Source: Phorcus lineatus (lineage: Eukaryota; Mollusca; Gastropoda; Trochida; Trochidae). Taken from it: DNA of 64,000 bases. Shown here piece by piece: positions 24,840 through 37,767 of this stretch. The stretch is taken from contig OV121086.1 in the NCBI GenBank assembly GCA_921293015.1, forward strand, positions 48,129,402 to 48,193,401. The letters are read 5' to 3'. The translations under genes were made by a program, and so were the position numbers. Below the pieces are notes generated by a model that did not search any database, had not been told where the DNA came from, and saw only the letters and a program-made list of their open reading frames with translations. Positions within the stretch are counted from its first letter, which is position 1; every line of letters starts with the position of its first letter.

Positions 24840-24976
24840 ACACCAGTCGGTAAAGTCCGCCATGTCACGTGACTACAGAATAAGTTATGTCAACAGAACG
24901 AGGAGTCGATAGCGGGATCACATCGACTGCGTGAGGACAGACGCTTGGTGTAAACATGCTGCACTTCGACTGACAG
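24840..24976 (+). promoter_or_regulatory. Candidate 5' non-coding exon, possibly of the Kelch gene
   Basis: A GC-richer island in AT-rich sequence that ends with an excellent splice donor (gacag, then gtaagact). It contains only a short frame from ATG near 24957 (MLHFD, stop). The next plus-strand acceptor with a coding exon downstream is the Kelch exon at 32869, about 7.9 kb away. The link is inference; the exon might belong to another gene or be chance. Confidence 0.25.
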
Positions 24977-25789
24977 GTAAGACTGGACAGTGATCTGACT
25001 ACGATCGCCATAGCTGGACAAACAACTGTAAATAGGTCTGTTTCATCTTCGTTAACATTGTCGTACTGGATTTTTATAACCGCGTTGTAGTGAATTAGTT
25101 GAGCTTGAATAAGACTGACATTACTGTGCTAGTGGCGGCGTATGTATGAAGATAGCGTATAGGTAGTTAAGACTCTTGTCCGTAAAACATGATACGCGGT
25201 TGTAAAAGTAGATTTGTGGACGCTTTCAAACTATCAAAGGTTTCAAGTGGACGAAAATATTTAAGTTTGGCTTGACCACCCTGGTAATTGTGAGATATTT
25301 GCGGATGTAGATATCAGTAAACATCAAGGCGCGACAAGATAAAGATCCCGTTGTCAAAACTTGATTTGTGACATTTTAAGATTATGGTTACCGGCTTGTT
25401 TATATAGTGACGGGCTTAGTCTTTACTTTCGTTGAATATCATGAATAATACTGCTATGTTGAGTAAAAAGAATATCCTTGTGGTTGGAGAGACGACAACG
25501 CGATTTTCTAACTGAAGTAATATTCACATCGCAGAAGTTAAAAACTTGTCATATAACCATACGAGTTATATTGTTGATATGGTCATTTAGTTTCTAGTTT
25601 TATCATGAAAGTCATCCAGTTGCTAAATATAATAAACAATTTCGAGTGATAAAATTTAGGTATGAGGTGAGCGTGTACCTCAGACGCAACTTTTATAGGA
25701 AATTAAGCAGGATACTTCATATTAAAAGTCAATTGCTATAGGCCTTTTTGGTATATCATTGAGATTTTATTTCAAAGAAGTAACGCGAA

Positions 25790-26474
25790 TTTAGACTTTA
25801 TAGGCTTTTAAGATGATATAAAAATATTATATCGATGATACATGCATATATACTGTATACAGAAAGAGACAACAGAAATTTCAAAATATTGTAATACATA
25901 TAGCATATATTGCAGTTTGCCGACATCGTCATATCATTTATAATGATATCAGCACAGTAAGTTCCCTTCCATTGATAGAGACACAACCTAAAGGTGTATT
26001 GATGAGAGCCCGAGGGAGAACACACATACGTGTCGTCTAGGTATTTAGGTTATATATCTCAATCCACATAGACTTCAGATAGTCTCTTGGATATAAAGAT
26101 ATACCTCATATACCTTGAATAATAACACAAGTTTAGACTTTATAGGCTTTTAAGATGATATAAAAATATTATATCGATGATACATGCATATATACTGTAT
26201 ACAGAAAGAGACAACAGAAATTTCAAAATATTGTAATACATTATAGCATATATTGCAGTTTGCCGACATCGTCATATCATTTATAATGATATCAGCACAG
26301 TAAGTTCCCTTCCATTGATAGAGACACAACCTAAAGGTGTATGGATGAGAGCCCGAGGGAGAACACACATACGTGTCGTCTAGGTATTTAGGTTATATAT
26401 CTCAATCCACATAGACTTCAGATAGTCTCTTGGATATAAAGATATACCTCATATACCTTGAATAATAACACAAG
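25790..26474. repeat. Recent 342-bp tandem duplication
   Basis: Units 25790-26131 and 26132-26474 differ by only a few bases, including one single-base insertion in the second copy (acatatagc versus acattatagc). A further partial start, tttagacttta, follows at 26475, so the unit boundaries share a short direct repeat. Each unit has a 70-odd-codon minus frame that differs only slightly between copies; this reflects the duplication, not selection. Confidence 0.9.
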
Positions 26475-26485
26475 TTTAGACTTTA

Positions 26486-29400
26486 AAATATTTCTAAGCG
26501 ATATGAATGTCAATCAACAGCCTATATGTAAATTAATTTCTTTAATCTTTAAATATTTATGTTTTAAATACCCCTCTATATCTTCCTAAAACTAGGGTTC
26601 TCTTTAATCTGCAAATGATTCACCTACTTTCTCCGACACAGATTAAATGTTTTGCATAACTTTAAACGAGCTTAAATGATTTACTCCCCACATTGTGAAC
26701 AAATTAGAATTACGATTTTTCTAGAAATTAAGTCAAACTGTAATACATTTTTTAAGCAAGTGTCAGAACACAAGACACCCTTTGTCCCTGACACTGTTGT
26801 CCCTTTTCCACAGGTTCCTTGAAAATGTTAAATAAAACAGTTTCCTCATTCGAGAATAACGAAAGGTTGTGTTTTTCAGTTAATTACTTCCGCTTCACTG
26901 TAACCAGACCAAACACCAAAGCGAGACTAGTTTCCTGACATCTTTATTTTCATCGGCAAATCAAAAATAATTTTCAGAGACAGTTTATCAGTCTAGGTTT
27001 AGAGTGAAGGTAAGGAAGTTATTAAAGGAACTAGATGTACGGCATACAAAGTTGTTTGTATGGATCTTTATTGAGATATGTATGCTGGTTTCGGTTGAGT
27101 GGTTTGCATAATGAATATTGAATATAGCGTTGATGAAATAGAGATCGTTTCATGTATGTTGATCGTGACATTTACATTGCAAACAAGGAATATGAACAGA
27201 AAGTATGACTTTATTATAACAAATGTGAATGAATAGAATGTTACATGGGCGAGCGCGAGTTTCACTATTAATCATTCTTTCAGTATCATGTAGAATATCT
27301 CCGTATATTAGTAAGCTTGGATAAAAACCCTTGATATAACTTATTAATATTTGAAATTACTATTTTTAATAAACTGTTTGTGGTCTTCATTCTTTCGTGA
27401 ATATGAATAATCAATGTGTAAATTATTAACGCTTCGTTCATGTTTCAAGAATGTTATAATATAAATTCATCTTTATCTTTCGTTTTAATTTGATAATTTA
27501 AAGTTCTTTTGGCATGTCTTAACATTAATTTTAACTAATAAAATATTGCAACAAATATCTTAAGAGTGTATTAGATATGTTTTCAAATAACAACACTTTA
27601 TCTAGGAGAAGACTGAGTGCAAAGAATGTGAACGTTCATTAATATCAAAATTAATTCAAGGTAAAAAAGGTGAATTGAAAATGATAATCATAAAGAGGAG
27701 ATGATCATAACATGCCAGTCAGTTGTTTTCAACGGGAATTCCAGTAACCAATTATTGTCATTATAAGATTCGTATCATAGAAACACTAATCTCGTTTCCC
27801 TAAAAACCTCTCAAACGCAGTGTCCGTGCCGACTGTCTACAATTGGACTGTCTATATTATGGTAGATAACCATACATGAAGCTGTTTAGATAATAGTTTC
27901 TACACAGTAATGTGATATTTGTCACGAGACAAGCAGTCACACGATGAGTGCATTCAATGACGGCCCATAATGTCATTACTGTGAGTGAAGGGATTGCAGA
28001 GATAAGAGAATGTTTTGACGTAATCGTTGCTAATCAACGTTATCAGTTAGTGTTTGTGCATATAGTGCTGTACAGCCTATATCTGACGAAGATAAACACA
28101 CTATGTTTCGGTCTTTCACTTTGCTCTAATTTATTGCTCCGTGTTATTATTTTCATATAAAATAAGAAGAATAGGGTTCAGAATCACAGAAAAGGTGCAT
28201 TGATTTGATTTAAACATATTTAACCAAGAGAAAGGATTGGGTACAAGTAATCCAACTTAGTGAAACCCTCTCCTAGAGGTGCATTGAATCGTCAAAGCAA
28301 GTCAGAAAACGTAGTCTACTGTTAAAAGAATAATCTAAATATTTTGTAAACGCCGAAGCCGAAATTCAAATTTATTGAATGTTATTGCATCTTCGTTCAG
28401 AAATGAAGGTCAAGTGGCCACAGGTACACCAGGGATGATGTATAGGTGGTATGTCTAATTAAACAGAATACGGTAGGTCCTATGGGATACTTGAATTATA
28501 TTTTGTTTTATGAAAAGAAATATCCTTCTCTTAAGTTTGTTTGTTATTTTGTTTTATCTTTATAGGGAATTGAAACTTTCAATTGAAGTTGGGCTTGAAT
28601 ATCATTATCATCATTATTATTTGATGCCGTGGCCGTTTAATTTATATTGTAACTCTTGAAGTAGCCTGTTTGCACATGACAGTATAAAACCCTATTGTGA
28701 TCTTTGTCCAGCTGTCACATGTTGAATAAACCCACAGACGATTCATCAGGTAATTACTACTTGTAAACACGCTATAGATGTATACCTGTTAACTGAACAT
28801 GGAGATCCTTCTAACAAATTGATATAGTCATGTATCATATAGATTAGATATGGTTATGAACGTTATCAACACATATCGATACACATGTACATGTTGCTGC
28901 TCATCATGCTACTTACCTTAACAAAACATACATGTTAGAAAGGAATAAAGCATAACAATCAGAGCGTTTCAAAAAGGTTACTATTCGATGAATCAAGAAT
29001 ACACCACTGCACATCTCACCACGCTATACCCCGACAAAATAAGACTGAAAAATTAACCACATGATAGTACAGCATAATGGATCGTATCCTATCAAATCCA
29101 AAGAAACAAAATCACTCCTCACTCCACAAACTGAAGTAACACAACACAAAATGACCCAAAATGACATCAAAAGCAAAGTTTGACCACAATACCAAACTAA
29201 AACTATTTTACAGGCCTGAGATTGATTAAGGGGCCAGGAAGCATAACTTGATCGCAGTTGGTAACTTGCCAAATATCAGGTTAATTGTGTGTGATAATTT
29301 TGTATCTTCATTAGTCAAAAATATATACATTTGCGAGTAAATTACTCATAGTTAATCAACTCTTTGCATTCCATTATCTTAAAAATTAACGAGACGTCCA

Positions 29401-32400
29401 TATCACCAATAATTATTTTAGAGTATATATAAGAATATTTCTATTGGTATTTCAATAACACGACAAGACATCACGATACTATCCGAGTCGATCAGTGAGC
29501 GTGTCTTGGTATGACATTTGAAAAGGTAGATTGACTCAGATTGATAATGAACACGCTCAAAGACTAAGATAAGGTAATTTATTTTCTGATTTATACGATA
29601 TTTAATATTCAGAGTTTGACATGTCTGACATGCCACAGGGCGTGAGAGCATGTACTGAATGGTTTAAAAAACGCTCATAAAAATACCGGTATTGTATCAA
29701 CCTTTGTCTAAGTTTAAAGCAGACCCTATTCTCAATAGAGTAAATTGCCTTTATGTCCTACCGCATCATAAATTGCAGATCACAGGAAAAGTAGATAATG
29801 CCCTGTTGTCACACATGAAGTTACTGTGATAGAAAGGCAGACATGATAGGGATGGTTTGAATGGTTTTCACTGTGTGTAAGCACTTTCTATACCTCATCT
29901 GGGCGTTAAGAATGCATAAGAAAAGAATATATCCAGTCAATGCAGATAAGCTTATTACTAGTCTGGGTCAGAGTGACCTTTAGCTGCTTACTGTTGGGTG
30001 TGTCATCGACAGCTGTTTAAATATGATAGGTGAGAAGAAAACGTAAAGATTTCATTAGAGATCCTTTGAATATCAGGTAAAGGTTGCTACGTAAAACTTG
30101 TATATATTTCGCAAAATGTGATTTAACCCAAACGAGTTTGGACTGAAGGCTACTTTAGATATTCAGGAAATATTTCTCTAAAATAAAGCTGAATCTTTCC
30201 CTCCGGTTAATGCTGTCGTTCCTCTATCCATGAGAAATATGGCAACCAAAGTAAGGACCTCGGTTATATTTGTGCTGAAAGCAGATTCCAAAGGCCATGT
30301 AGCAATATCTATATATTTCAGAAATAAGGATAGACTCAGAAAAATGTGATTACAACGATTTTATAAACATTTTGAATTTTACTGGTAGCAATCACCATTT
30401 ACGAAAACTTTACTTCTGTTGAAACTTCATATCGGTAACATTTCAGATAGTAAGATTAATCTATTTCATAGATACTCAAACTCTATATCTCACATTCGAA
30501 TGATAATCATGGAAATATATATGAAACTCCATATGGCATATTTTGTATAATTTTAACTTTGTAGTTTTATGAATTATATACTCCAAATTTCTTTAATTAT
30601 TAACATATAACGTATATGGAAGTAGGTTATCTATCATACATTCCATCTATGAACATTTTCGTCAATTAGACATACCAGATTGAGATCAATTATCGTGTAC
30701 ACGTGCGAAATACCATCAATGTGAAACATACATAACTGTATGCTTAAGTGACCTCTAATTACTTCCTACTCACTTAATTTACCTGTAATTAGCAGCTTAG
30801 AAATTGGTGAGACTTCTTGGAATTTGATCATTATCTATTTTTATATTTAGAAGCGTTTCGAATCTGTGGATCATATGTTTAGTTTGGCTATAAGTATGAA
30901 GTGAACATAGGTTGATATTTTACATTGGTTATCACTTCATTCGAGCGTTGAAATCATGTGCCTGTTCTAAAGTCCATGATCTGTAATTTAGTTTTACATC
31001 TGATGTGTAATTTGTAACATCTATACAATTTGATCGATGAACCAGTCCAGTCATTTCGAACTATTATAGTTCGCGTGGTAAATCGGAAAGTTCAAGATGA
31101 AAATAGTTCAAAGAAAACCATTAACACATTTTGATGTGTCCGAGTTTTATTTCCCAACAGACCAATCCAAGTGTTTATAGATGATCTAGAGGGAAAGTTA
31201 CTGCGTATTATTTTAGTAAATTGCAAGATTCACCTTGTGTTCAAACAAATTCGTCATAAATTATGACAACGAAATGTAGTTATTTAAAACCTCAAGAGCA
31301 AGACAAATGTCAGCGTACAAAATACGAGATATTTCGATCAACGGGTGATGAATACGACTAAAACAGAGTAACGTCATTTCTTCAGATAATTAATTTGTTC
31401 TATCAGTTATTATCTTCCCTCAGATGAAACTTAAGTCATATGTTCTACCCTGGCCTCTATTTATATTCAAGCATTTTCTAAGTGTCTTGGATATTATCCA
31501 AGGGGCGATAACTGCAACACTAACTATGTGCTTAATTTCTACCAATGAAATCACTTCTTGTATGAAAGGATTGCTTGTTAGCGAAGTCTACAACTGTATG
31601 TCATGATTCAGTCTCAATATAACGTCTCAGTGTTATGTCAAGACAGCTCGTGTGCAAAGTGGAATTATAATTTCCCCCGGAGCATCAATAAATGTTTTAG
31701 GCATTTCGAATAATCTATTTTGTACCGGCTTCACCGATTGCAAAACATACTTTGATTGCATCCATAGATGTCTATTCATTTCTAGTCTGGAAAATATTCG
31801 CATTAAAACAAGATATGCCTTGAGGTAACATTTTATAAAAGGGATTGTAACCCTATCCTGTCTCCTATCTTTCCTACCCAAACACCGTAAATATACAATG
31901 AGGGGCCTATTTGCAGTCAAAGCCTTGTTGAGTAGGTGTACTTGCCTACACTGAATCACCACCTATCCAACTCCTATTATGTCACCACACCCTTGTTTAC
32001 TAGAATAAAATCTTCAATAAGGTTTGCAGAATGTAAATAATGAACCTAACCAGGAAGGCAAGTTTGATGTCTTCAGCACCCACTGGTTTGGAGCAGCAAC
32101 CATTACTCTTTCCGTATTGAGTGTTACTTCCTGGTTTCTATGCTGCAGTGTGAAATAAAATTCTCTCGACCTCAGCATGTTGTAAAAAAGAGTTTCTGTT
32201 GCTAAACACTTTGTTTGGGTTGTACATTTCATGGGGCCTTATTTCTATGGCCCTTTTATTTCAATTTAGATAAAGGCGTATGTCATATATAAAACAAAAA
32301 GTTCAAACCGATGTCTGATTGTATTTGACGTTGAACACTAATATCATAAATAAATTCAAGAGAAATACCTCCCGTGATATACGTGAGAAGCATGACTATT

Positions 32401-32868
32401 TACTTCATATACATTTACAATTGGAGATTGCAATTCGATGTCCTGCGGTGTACTGGGATTACGAATTTAATACGGGCGTTGTCCCTAACTTCAATTGGTT
32501 GTTTTTTCCGCCTTCGACGTTTTGTTTCAGTATGTGTCACCCCTCTCAAGTGGATACTTAAAATATTTGAGTTATCTCTTCTCACTGAACAACCATTCAA
32601 CATGACCTCCTGGTTCATGCAATCTATATTTTTTAAATACGTTCTTGATATTTATGAGTGTGTCATATGTGGTGTTCTTCGTGTCATGCCTTCGTTATGT
32701 GAAATTGTGGTACTAAAATGACCCATCTTTAGAAAAATGTTTGGTGGTATCGTTTTTACCTAACAAAATTTTTAATTGATTAATGTCGAATATTACATTT
32801 TTCAACTGTGATTGGCTGCAATAGATTAGGATGTTGAGACAACAATAACACTGATCGTCTCTTTACAG
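26486..32868. other. Long gene-free AT-rich stretch
   Basis: No recognised gene, RNA or repeat. A 109-codon minus frame at 31633-31962 begins with GTG rather than ATG and has no family signature. If the 24.9-kb non-coding exon belongs to the Kelch gene, this stretch is its first intron. Confidence 0.4.
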
Positions 32869-32940
32869 GAGTGACAAGGCTAAGGTTGACCACCATGACA
32901 CCTGATATTACTTGACCACCTCTGCAGCTGACAACATCTA

Positions 32941-32948
32941 ATGTAATG
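32941..32948 (+). promoter_or_regulatory. Start-stop uORF overlapping the Kelch start codon
   Basis: The sequence atgtaatgatg holds an ATG immediately followed by TAA, whose last base is the first base of the main ATG at 32946. Such a minimal upstream reading frame can slow or divert initiation in eukaryotes. A second in-frame ATG follows at 32949. Confidence 0.5.
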
Positions 32949-34697
32949 ATGAACGCAGCCACATCATGGCGCCAGCAGTACTTCGACTGCCTGACATCCG
33001 GTTTGGGACGACTACTAACGGACGAGAAGCACGCGGATACCGAGATCGTTATCGACAAAAAGACATTCAAATGTCACAAAACAGTCCTGGTAGCCATGTC
33101 GCCTTATTTCGATGCAATGTTCTCTTCAGGTATGCGAGAAAGCGTTTCCGGTATTGTCAAAATGGAAGGGATAGAGCCAAATATCTTTGGCGCCATTTTG
33201 ACATACATGTACCGCGGGTACGATGTCATTGACGAGGAAAATGCAGAGGATATGTTGAAGGCAGCTGCAATACTGCAGATGGAGATTCTGCAACGGCGAT
33301 GTGAGGATTTTCTTTCAAAAAAGGTATCCTTGGAGAATTGTTTGTCAAGATGGAGGCTCGCGTGTTCCCATAACTGCATGCACCTTAAAAAAGCGTCTTG
33401 GATTTTCATCGTCCACCATTTTGAATACATTGTGAAAAGTGAAGAAATCCACAATCTTGAACCAGATGAACTTCGTGAGATGATTAAATCAGACGACCTA
33501 ACTTGCCCGAATGAAGAATTCGTGTGTGAGGCGGTTATTCGTTGGTATGAGCATGATCCCGAGACAAGAAAAGCTTACATTGGTGATATTTTCCCTTTCA
33601 TTCGTCTACCTCTCGCCAAGCCTGAATATCTTGTAACCCTTACAAAGCAAAAGTTCATCACGGAGCATGAACAGTGTAGTCATGCGGTTGACAAAGCAAA
33701 GAACTTCCACCTCCTCCCAGCAAGACGTCACGACTTCAGTTCTCCTCTTGTGTGTCACAGGAACCCATCTGATATGGAGGATGTCCTTGTCGTCCTATCG
33801 GGAGGGGAGACACCCAAACCACCATACGTCCGATCAAGGAATGTATTAGCCTACAGCTTCCGGTCCCGGCTGTGGTTTCACCTTGCAGCCTTGCCCTTTG
33901 ATCCTGGAATTGAGTTCGCCTCGTGTGTGTATGACAACGACATCTTTGTCTCAGGAGGCGGCATGCATCAAGCAACTCTTCTAAGGTACTTCTCCAGGAA
34001 GAACAAATGGATTAAAGTGCAAGCCAATATGAAGCAAGGGAGAAGACGTCACGCTATGGTATCCGTTAGAAGTAAACTATACATTCTTGGAGGTTACAAC
34101 AGTGAACTTGATGACGGGAATCGAGTACAGAGAAACGTTGAAGAATATGACATTGACAGTGGAGAATGGGAAAACGTCGGTGAACTGCAAATAGCTGTTA
34201 GTTCTGTTTCCGCTGCAGTGCTAGGGGAAAAGATATTTCTGTTTGGAGGTGAGAAGAACGACAAAACGGACACGTGTAGTATTCAGTGCTTTGACACAAG
34301 GTCAATGCAAACAACAATAGTGGCGGAACTGCCTATATCCTGCAAACTATCACGCGCTATTGTTTCTGACGGTGTCGCATACGTTGTTTTGTTCGACGGC
34401 AAGGTCATTCGGTACAAGGGAGGTAATGCTATTGAACTAATTGGAAACATCAAAACATTTGAACGGGTTCATTTTGGACTGATTCACCGCCAAGGATCGC
34501 TGTATCTTCTAGGAGGTCAAGAGGTCAGGGAAGGCCCAAACAGACCCCTCTGTGACGCCATGATGCGTTATGACATAAAGAACAGGACGTCCATTAACAT
34601 GTCGGACAGAATCCCCTCCCCGAGATTGCTCGACAGCTGCGCCAAGATAACTATCGACAAAAAGTATTTGACGGAAGAGGACGCAACCTATAGCTGA
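32946..34697 (+). CDS. BTB-BACK-Kelch (kelch-like) protein
   Basis: A single-exon frame of 583 codons. Residues about 20-125 form a BTB/POZ domain (ADTEIVI, FKCHKTVLVAMSPYFDAMFS), followed by a BACK domain to about 235 (VCEAVIRWYEHD, IRLPLAKPEYL). From about 280 to 570 lie Kelch repeats with double-glycine strands: VVLSGGE, IFVSGGG, LYILGGY, IFLFGGE, a degenerate one (AYVVLFDG) and LYLLGGQ. In this family the BTB and BACK domains bind cullin-3 and the Kelch propeller selects proteins for ubiquitination. The length is normal for the family. A good acceptor (gtctctttacag) ends at 32868, so the coding exon has a spliced 5' UTR. Which KLHL orthologue it is cannot be told; intronless coding suggests a lineage-specific copy. 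Confidence 0.95.
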   Translation: MMNAATSWRQQYFDCLTSGLGRLLTDEKHADTEIVIDKKTFKCHKTVLVAMSPYFDAMFSSGMRESVSGIVKMEGIEPNIFGAILTYMYRGYDVIDEENAEDMLKAAAILQMEILQRRCEDFLSKKVSLENCLSRWRLACSHNCMHLKKASWIFIVHHFEYIVKSEEIHNLEPDELREMIKSDDLTCPNEEFVCEAVIRWYEHDPETRKAYIGDIFPFIRLPLAKPEYLVTLTKQKFITEHEQCSHAVDKAKNFHLLPARRHDFSSPLVCHRNPSDMEDVLVVLSGGETPKPPYVRSRNVLAYSFRSRLWFHLAALPFDPGIEFASCVYDNDIFVSGGGMHQATLLRYFSRKNKWIKVQANMKQGRRRHAMVSVRSKLYILGGYNSELDDGNRVQRNVEEYDIDSGEWENVGELQIAVSSVSAAVLGEKIFLFGGEKNDKTDTCSIQCFDTRSMQTTIVAELPISCKLSRAIVSDGVAYVVLFDGKVIRYKGGNAIELIGNIKTFERVHFGLIHRQGSLYLLGGQEVREGPNRPLCDAMMRYDIKNRTSINMSDRIPSPRLLDSCAKITIDKKYLTEEDATYS

Positions 34698-35195
34698 AAT
34701 TCGGGCAAAAGTGCGTGAATTATCTCTCTTGGAGAACGAGACATTATCCAACAAACTACACCCATGAGTTTATGTATCAGAAAGAAACGAGGATGGTTTG
34801 CTCTTCGAGATGCAAAAGAATGAACGGATTGATTAAGCTTGGTTGATCTTGAAGTGGCCAACATTTGTTATCAGAACCGATTTCCCATCAACTTACATCT
34901 TAATTATTTTTTGGCAGAAACATTTTTAGAAAACATTACCACAGCCTCTTGTTTGAAACCGAAACAGGAAAATAAAACGCTAAGAGTTAACATGAAATAC
35001 GACCCCTCAGTTCATAGTTTGTCTACTATCAATTTTGTCTATGTACCTCGACGCAAACAACAGACCACAAACTTGATTAAGAAATATTAAAAAGGATATA
35101 TTTTATAAGATTTGGTGTTTTGAATGGTTGTACTGATTTTAATATACATAAATTACATTTCTATCTATTTCCTCTGTTTTGGGAATGAAAAATGA

Positions 35196-35201
35196 AATAA
35201 A
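35196..35201 (+). terminator. Candidate polyadenylation signal of the Kelch gene
   Basis: An AATAAA hexamer about 500 bases after the stop codon, in the gene's orientation. Another AATAAA lies at about 36266. Confidence 0.45.
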
Positions 35202-37222
35202 GGATACACTAACGATACTAAGTTGGGTTCAAGCAAAGTAAGTCTAACTCGTAACAAATGCATACACCTTCTCTAGTTTCATAAGAAACTTATCATTTCG
35301 CAATAACATTTGCATCAAATTGATATTCTTACTTTTTGTATGACGTTTTCTACAGATTTTATGTAAATAATTATATTTGTTTTATCTACATTTTTAGAGC
35401 TGTTGCACTTCACACTTGATTTAGTGAACATCTTGATTTTTATCCTCACAGGGCCGGAAAAACGACGTTTAGTTGTGCACAAATAACATTGCATGTTAAT
35501 AATTTCATTGGTAAATAGGTTGCGGTGGGTCAACAAGACACACATTTAGTGCTCAAAAATGTAAGCACGCTGTTGAAATGAGTCCTATCTTTGAGGAAGT
35601 AAGTACAACACACGCCCTGTAGTCAAAGTATTTTATTTGATTCGATGACCTACCTTCACAGACACCTCTGATAGAAAACTGCACTGCTTTTTCATTTGGA
35701 CAACCAGTCGACTTCTCTGTTGAGGGCATAATACGTGCACTTACCTTATGAATTATTTCGTTTTATTTCAGGACTTTGTCCATTACGGTGAAGATGTAAA
35801 ATCTTCTACTTTACATTAGGATATCAGGTATTCATATTTTTAGCAGTGTCAAGCAAAAAGAACATCTTAGTTTTTAAATGTGGGCCTACATAATATTGAA
35901 GTTATTATTAAGAAATAATTTCACAAGCAATATGTTTTAATAGTATATAGATTAGTTATAGATATGTCGCTATGTTGCATTTCTGTGCATTTAAAAAAAT
36001 CAATGTTCATCACATATCGATCTATCACAGAATGATTTGATTCATGTTTCTTAATAAATCTTTAGATGGTTTATTCTCATTATTACATTTCAGATGTCAT
36101 TAAGCCTTTATCCTTTTAACACGAAAATTTGCATATCTTGCTTAAATGTGTGTTTTAGTTTCTCTATGCAATAAGATATAGTTGTACAATCATTTTATTT
36201 GATTAGTATTATTGCTGTTTTTTATTTCGTAATTGTATCAGTTATATCCTGCTTTTTAAAATGCAAATAAAGATTGACGATGCAAACCACGTGTAACCGG
36301 TATTGTATTGTTTTATCTACCACAGCTATTCATCATGATTTGTACCGCATATAGTCACAGCCTTTTTGAGTACAAATCTACTACAAATACATTGTTATTC
36401 ATATCGTATCACACTTTTGATTTATTTGATGATCTTTTTTATTTTAAGTACGTCAATCAAATTAAGTTTAACAGTTATGAAAAACGTTGTCAAAATTCTG
36501 ATAATACATTACATACATGTATATCTTAGTTTGAAAACTTTTTAATTTGCATCTTAGACATTAAAGTGTTTGAAACGTACGCGTGACGAGATTCATAAAA
36601 ATGAGATACAAACCTGCACCTTTATATATAGTGTAAAGACATGCATTATGATTTATGCATCCCAATCCTTCAAAACCTTTAAAAACTACAGGCGTTTGTT
36701 TCGGTCGTATACTTCAACCGTCCTATATTCGCATGATCATTGACGAGCAAAGCAGTTGTTTTTTCTATTCGGTATAAAGGTTAGTTAGGAAAACTTGCTG
36801 TCACATAATCATACTACTCAACTAGCAGGAAGTATTTCGATATAACGCGCTCATGTAATCTCGTTGTTCGACTGCCCGGTCTTTTCTATGATATATTGCT
36901 ACTGATACTGTGAATCAAAACACTTTTGAACCACCTAAAGTATATATATATGAATGAAATATCTAATACAGTTTCACCTGTATCACCAGGTACATTGATC
37001 GTATACATCTTGTATAACTGTGACGATAAGACAGCCATAATCTTAGTAGCACTACCGTTGTACGTAAAGTGCTGAAGACAATCTTGAGTCTCGTTTTAGT
37101 CAAACCTATGAACTTAAGTTGATTTGGTCGAAAATAAGTTGACATCAACAAAGTCTATATGTAGCGTCGGGTAAGTCATTTGTTGTACCGTGTAATAGAT
37201 CAAGTAGCACGTGTAATTTAAG
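35202..37222. other. Gene-free AT-rich stretch
   Basis: Nothing recognised beyond possible 3' UTR of the Kelch gene. Confidence 0.45.
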
Positions 37223-37767
37223 CCTTGTTTATACGGCGGCCTTTGCATATATGCAAGTTTGCTCAGGGTAGTAAATATACACACGTGTGTAAAAGTATTT
37301 TTGCTAAGCGTTCTTAGGGGTTTTATGTCGCCTATGCAGTTGGGTTTTCAGTGCTTACGATACATATCATTCACCCATATTCATAATAGGATTTTCCAGC
37401 ATTTCCTCTATCCCAAATTGCCGGTTTACTTTAGCTAATTAGGCGCCAAAATGTGGCGGGAAAGTTCTAAAGATAGGGGTGATGTAAGTTTAAGGGGATA
37501 TTTGCTAACCCTGAGCAAAGTTGCTACACGTTCATACAGCAAGATTTACTTAGTGTAGTAAAAACATCGACATTTACTCACGGTAGTAAGGCATTTACAC
37601 CTGCCCATGACTAGGTGCAAATTTGCTTACGGTAGTGAACAATTTGCTTAAGGTAGTAAAATATACATATATGCAAATGCGTCCATATGGCGACTTTTAC
37701 TCATATGAGCAAATTTGCATATGTGTAATGGTTTACTCATAAGCAAAGGCTCGCCGTATAAACAGGG
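37223..37767. mobile_element. 545-bp terminal-inverted-repeat element (MITE) with internal direct repeats
   Basis: The left end ccttgtttatacggcggc is the near-perfect reverse complement of the right end (cgccgtataaacaggg), and complementarity continues inward through gcctttgc and atgcaaatttgctca. Inside are four direct copies of a tttgctcagggtagtaaa-like unit at 37258, 37573, 37622 and 37643. There is no coding capacity. The structure fits a non-autonomous DNA transposon; the target duplication is unclear (perhaps ttaag/tataag), so the superfamily is not assigned. Confidence 0.65.

Noticed and set aside
25798..26368. Two near-identical 72-75-codon minus frames as a gene pair
   Set aside because: They differ little only because they lie in a recent tandem duplication; no protein features.
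31633..31962. 109-codon minus frame
   Set aside because: Begins with GTG, no family signature, no splice context.
32374..32721. 115-codon plus frame just upstream of the Kelch gene
   Set aside because: No ATG near its start, composition like translated AT-rich DNA, overlapped by frames on the other strand; probably intron or 5' flank.
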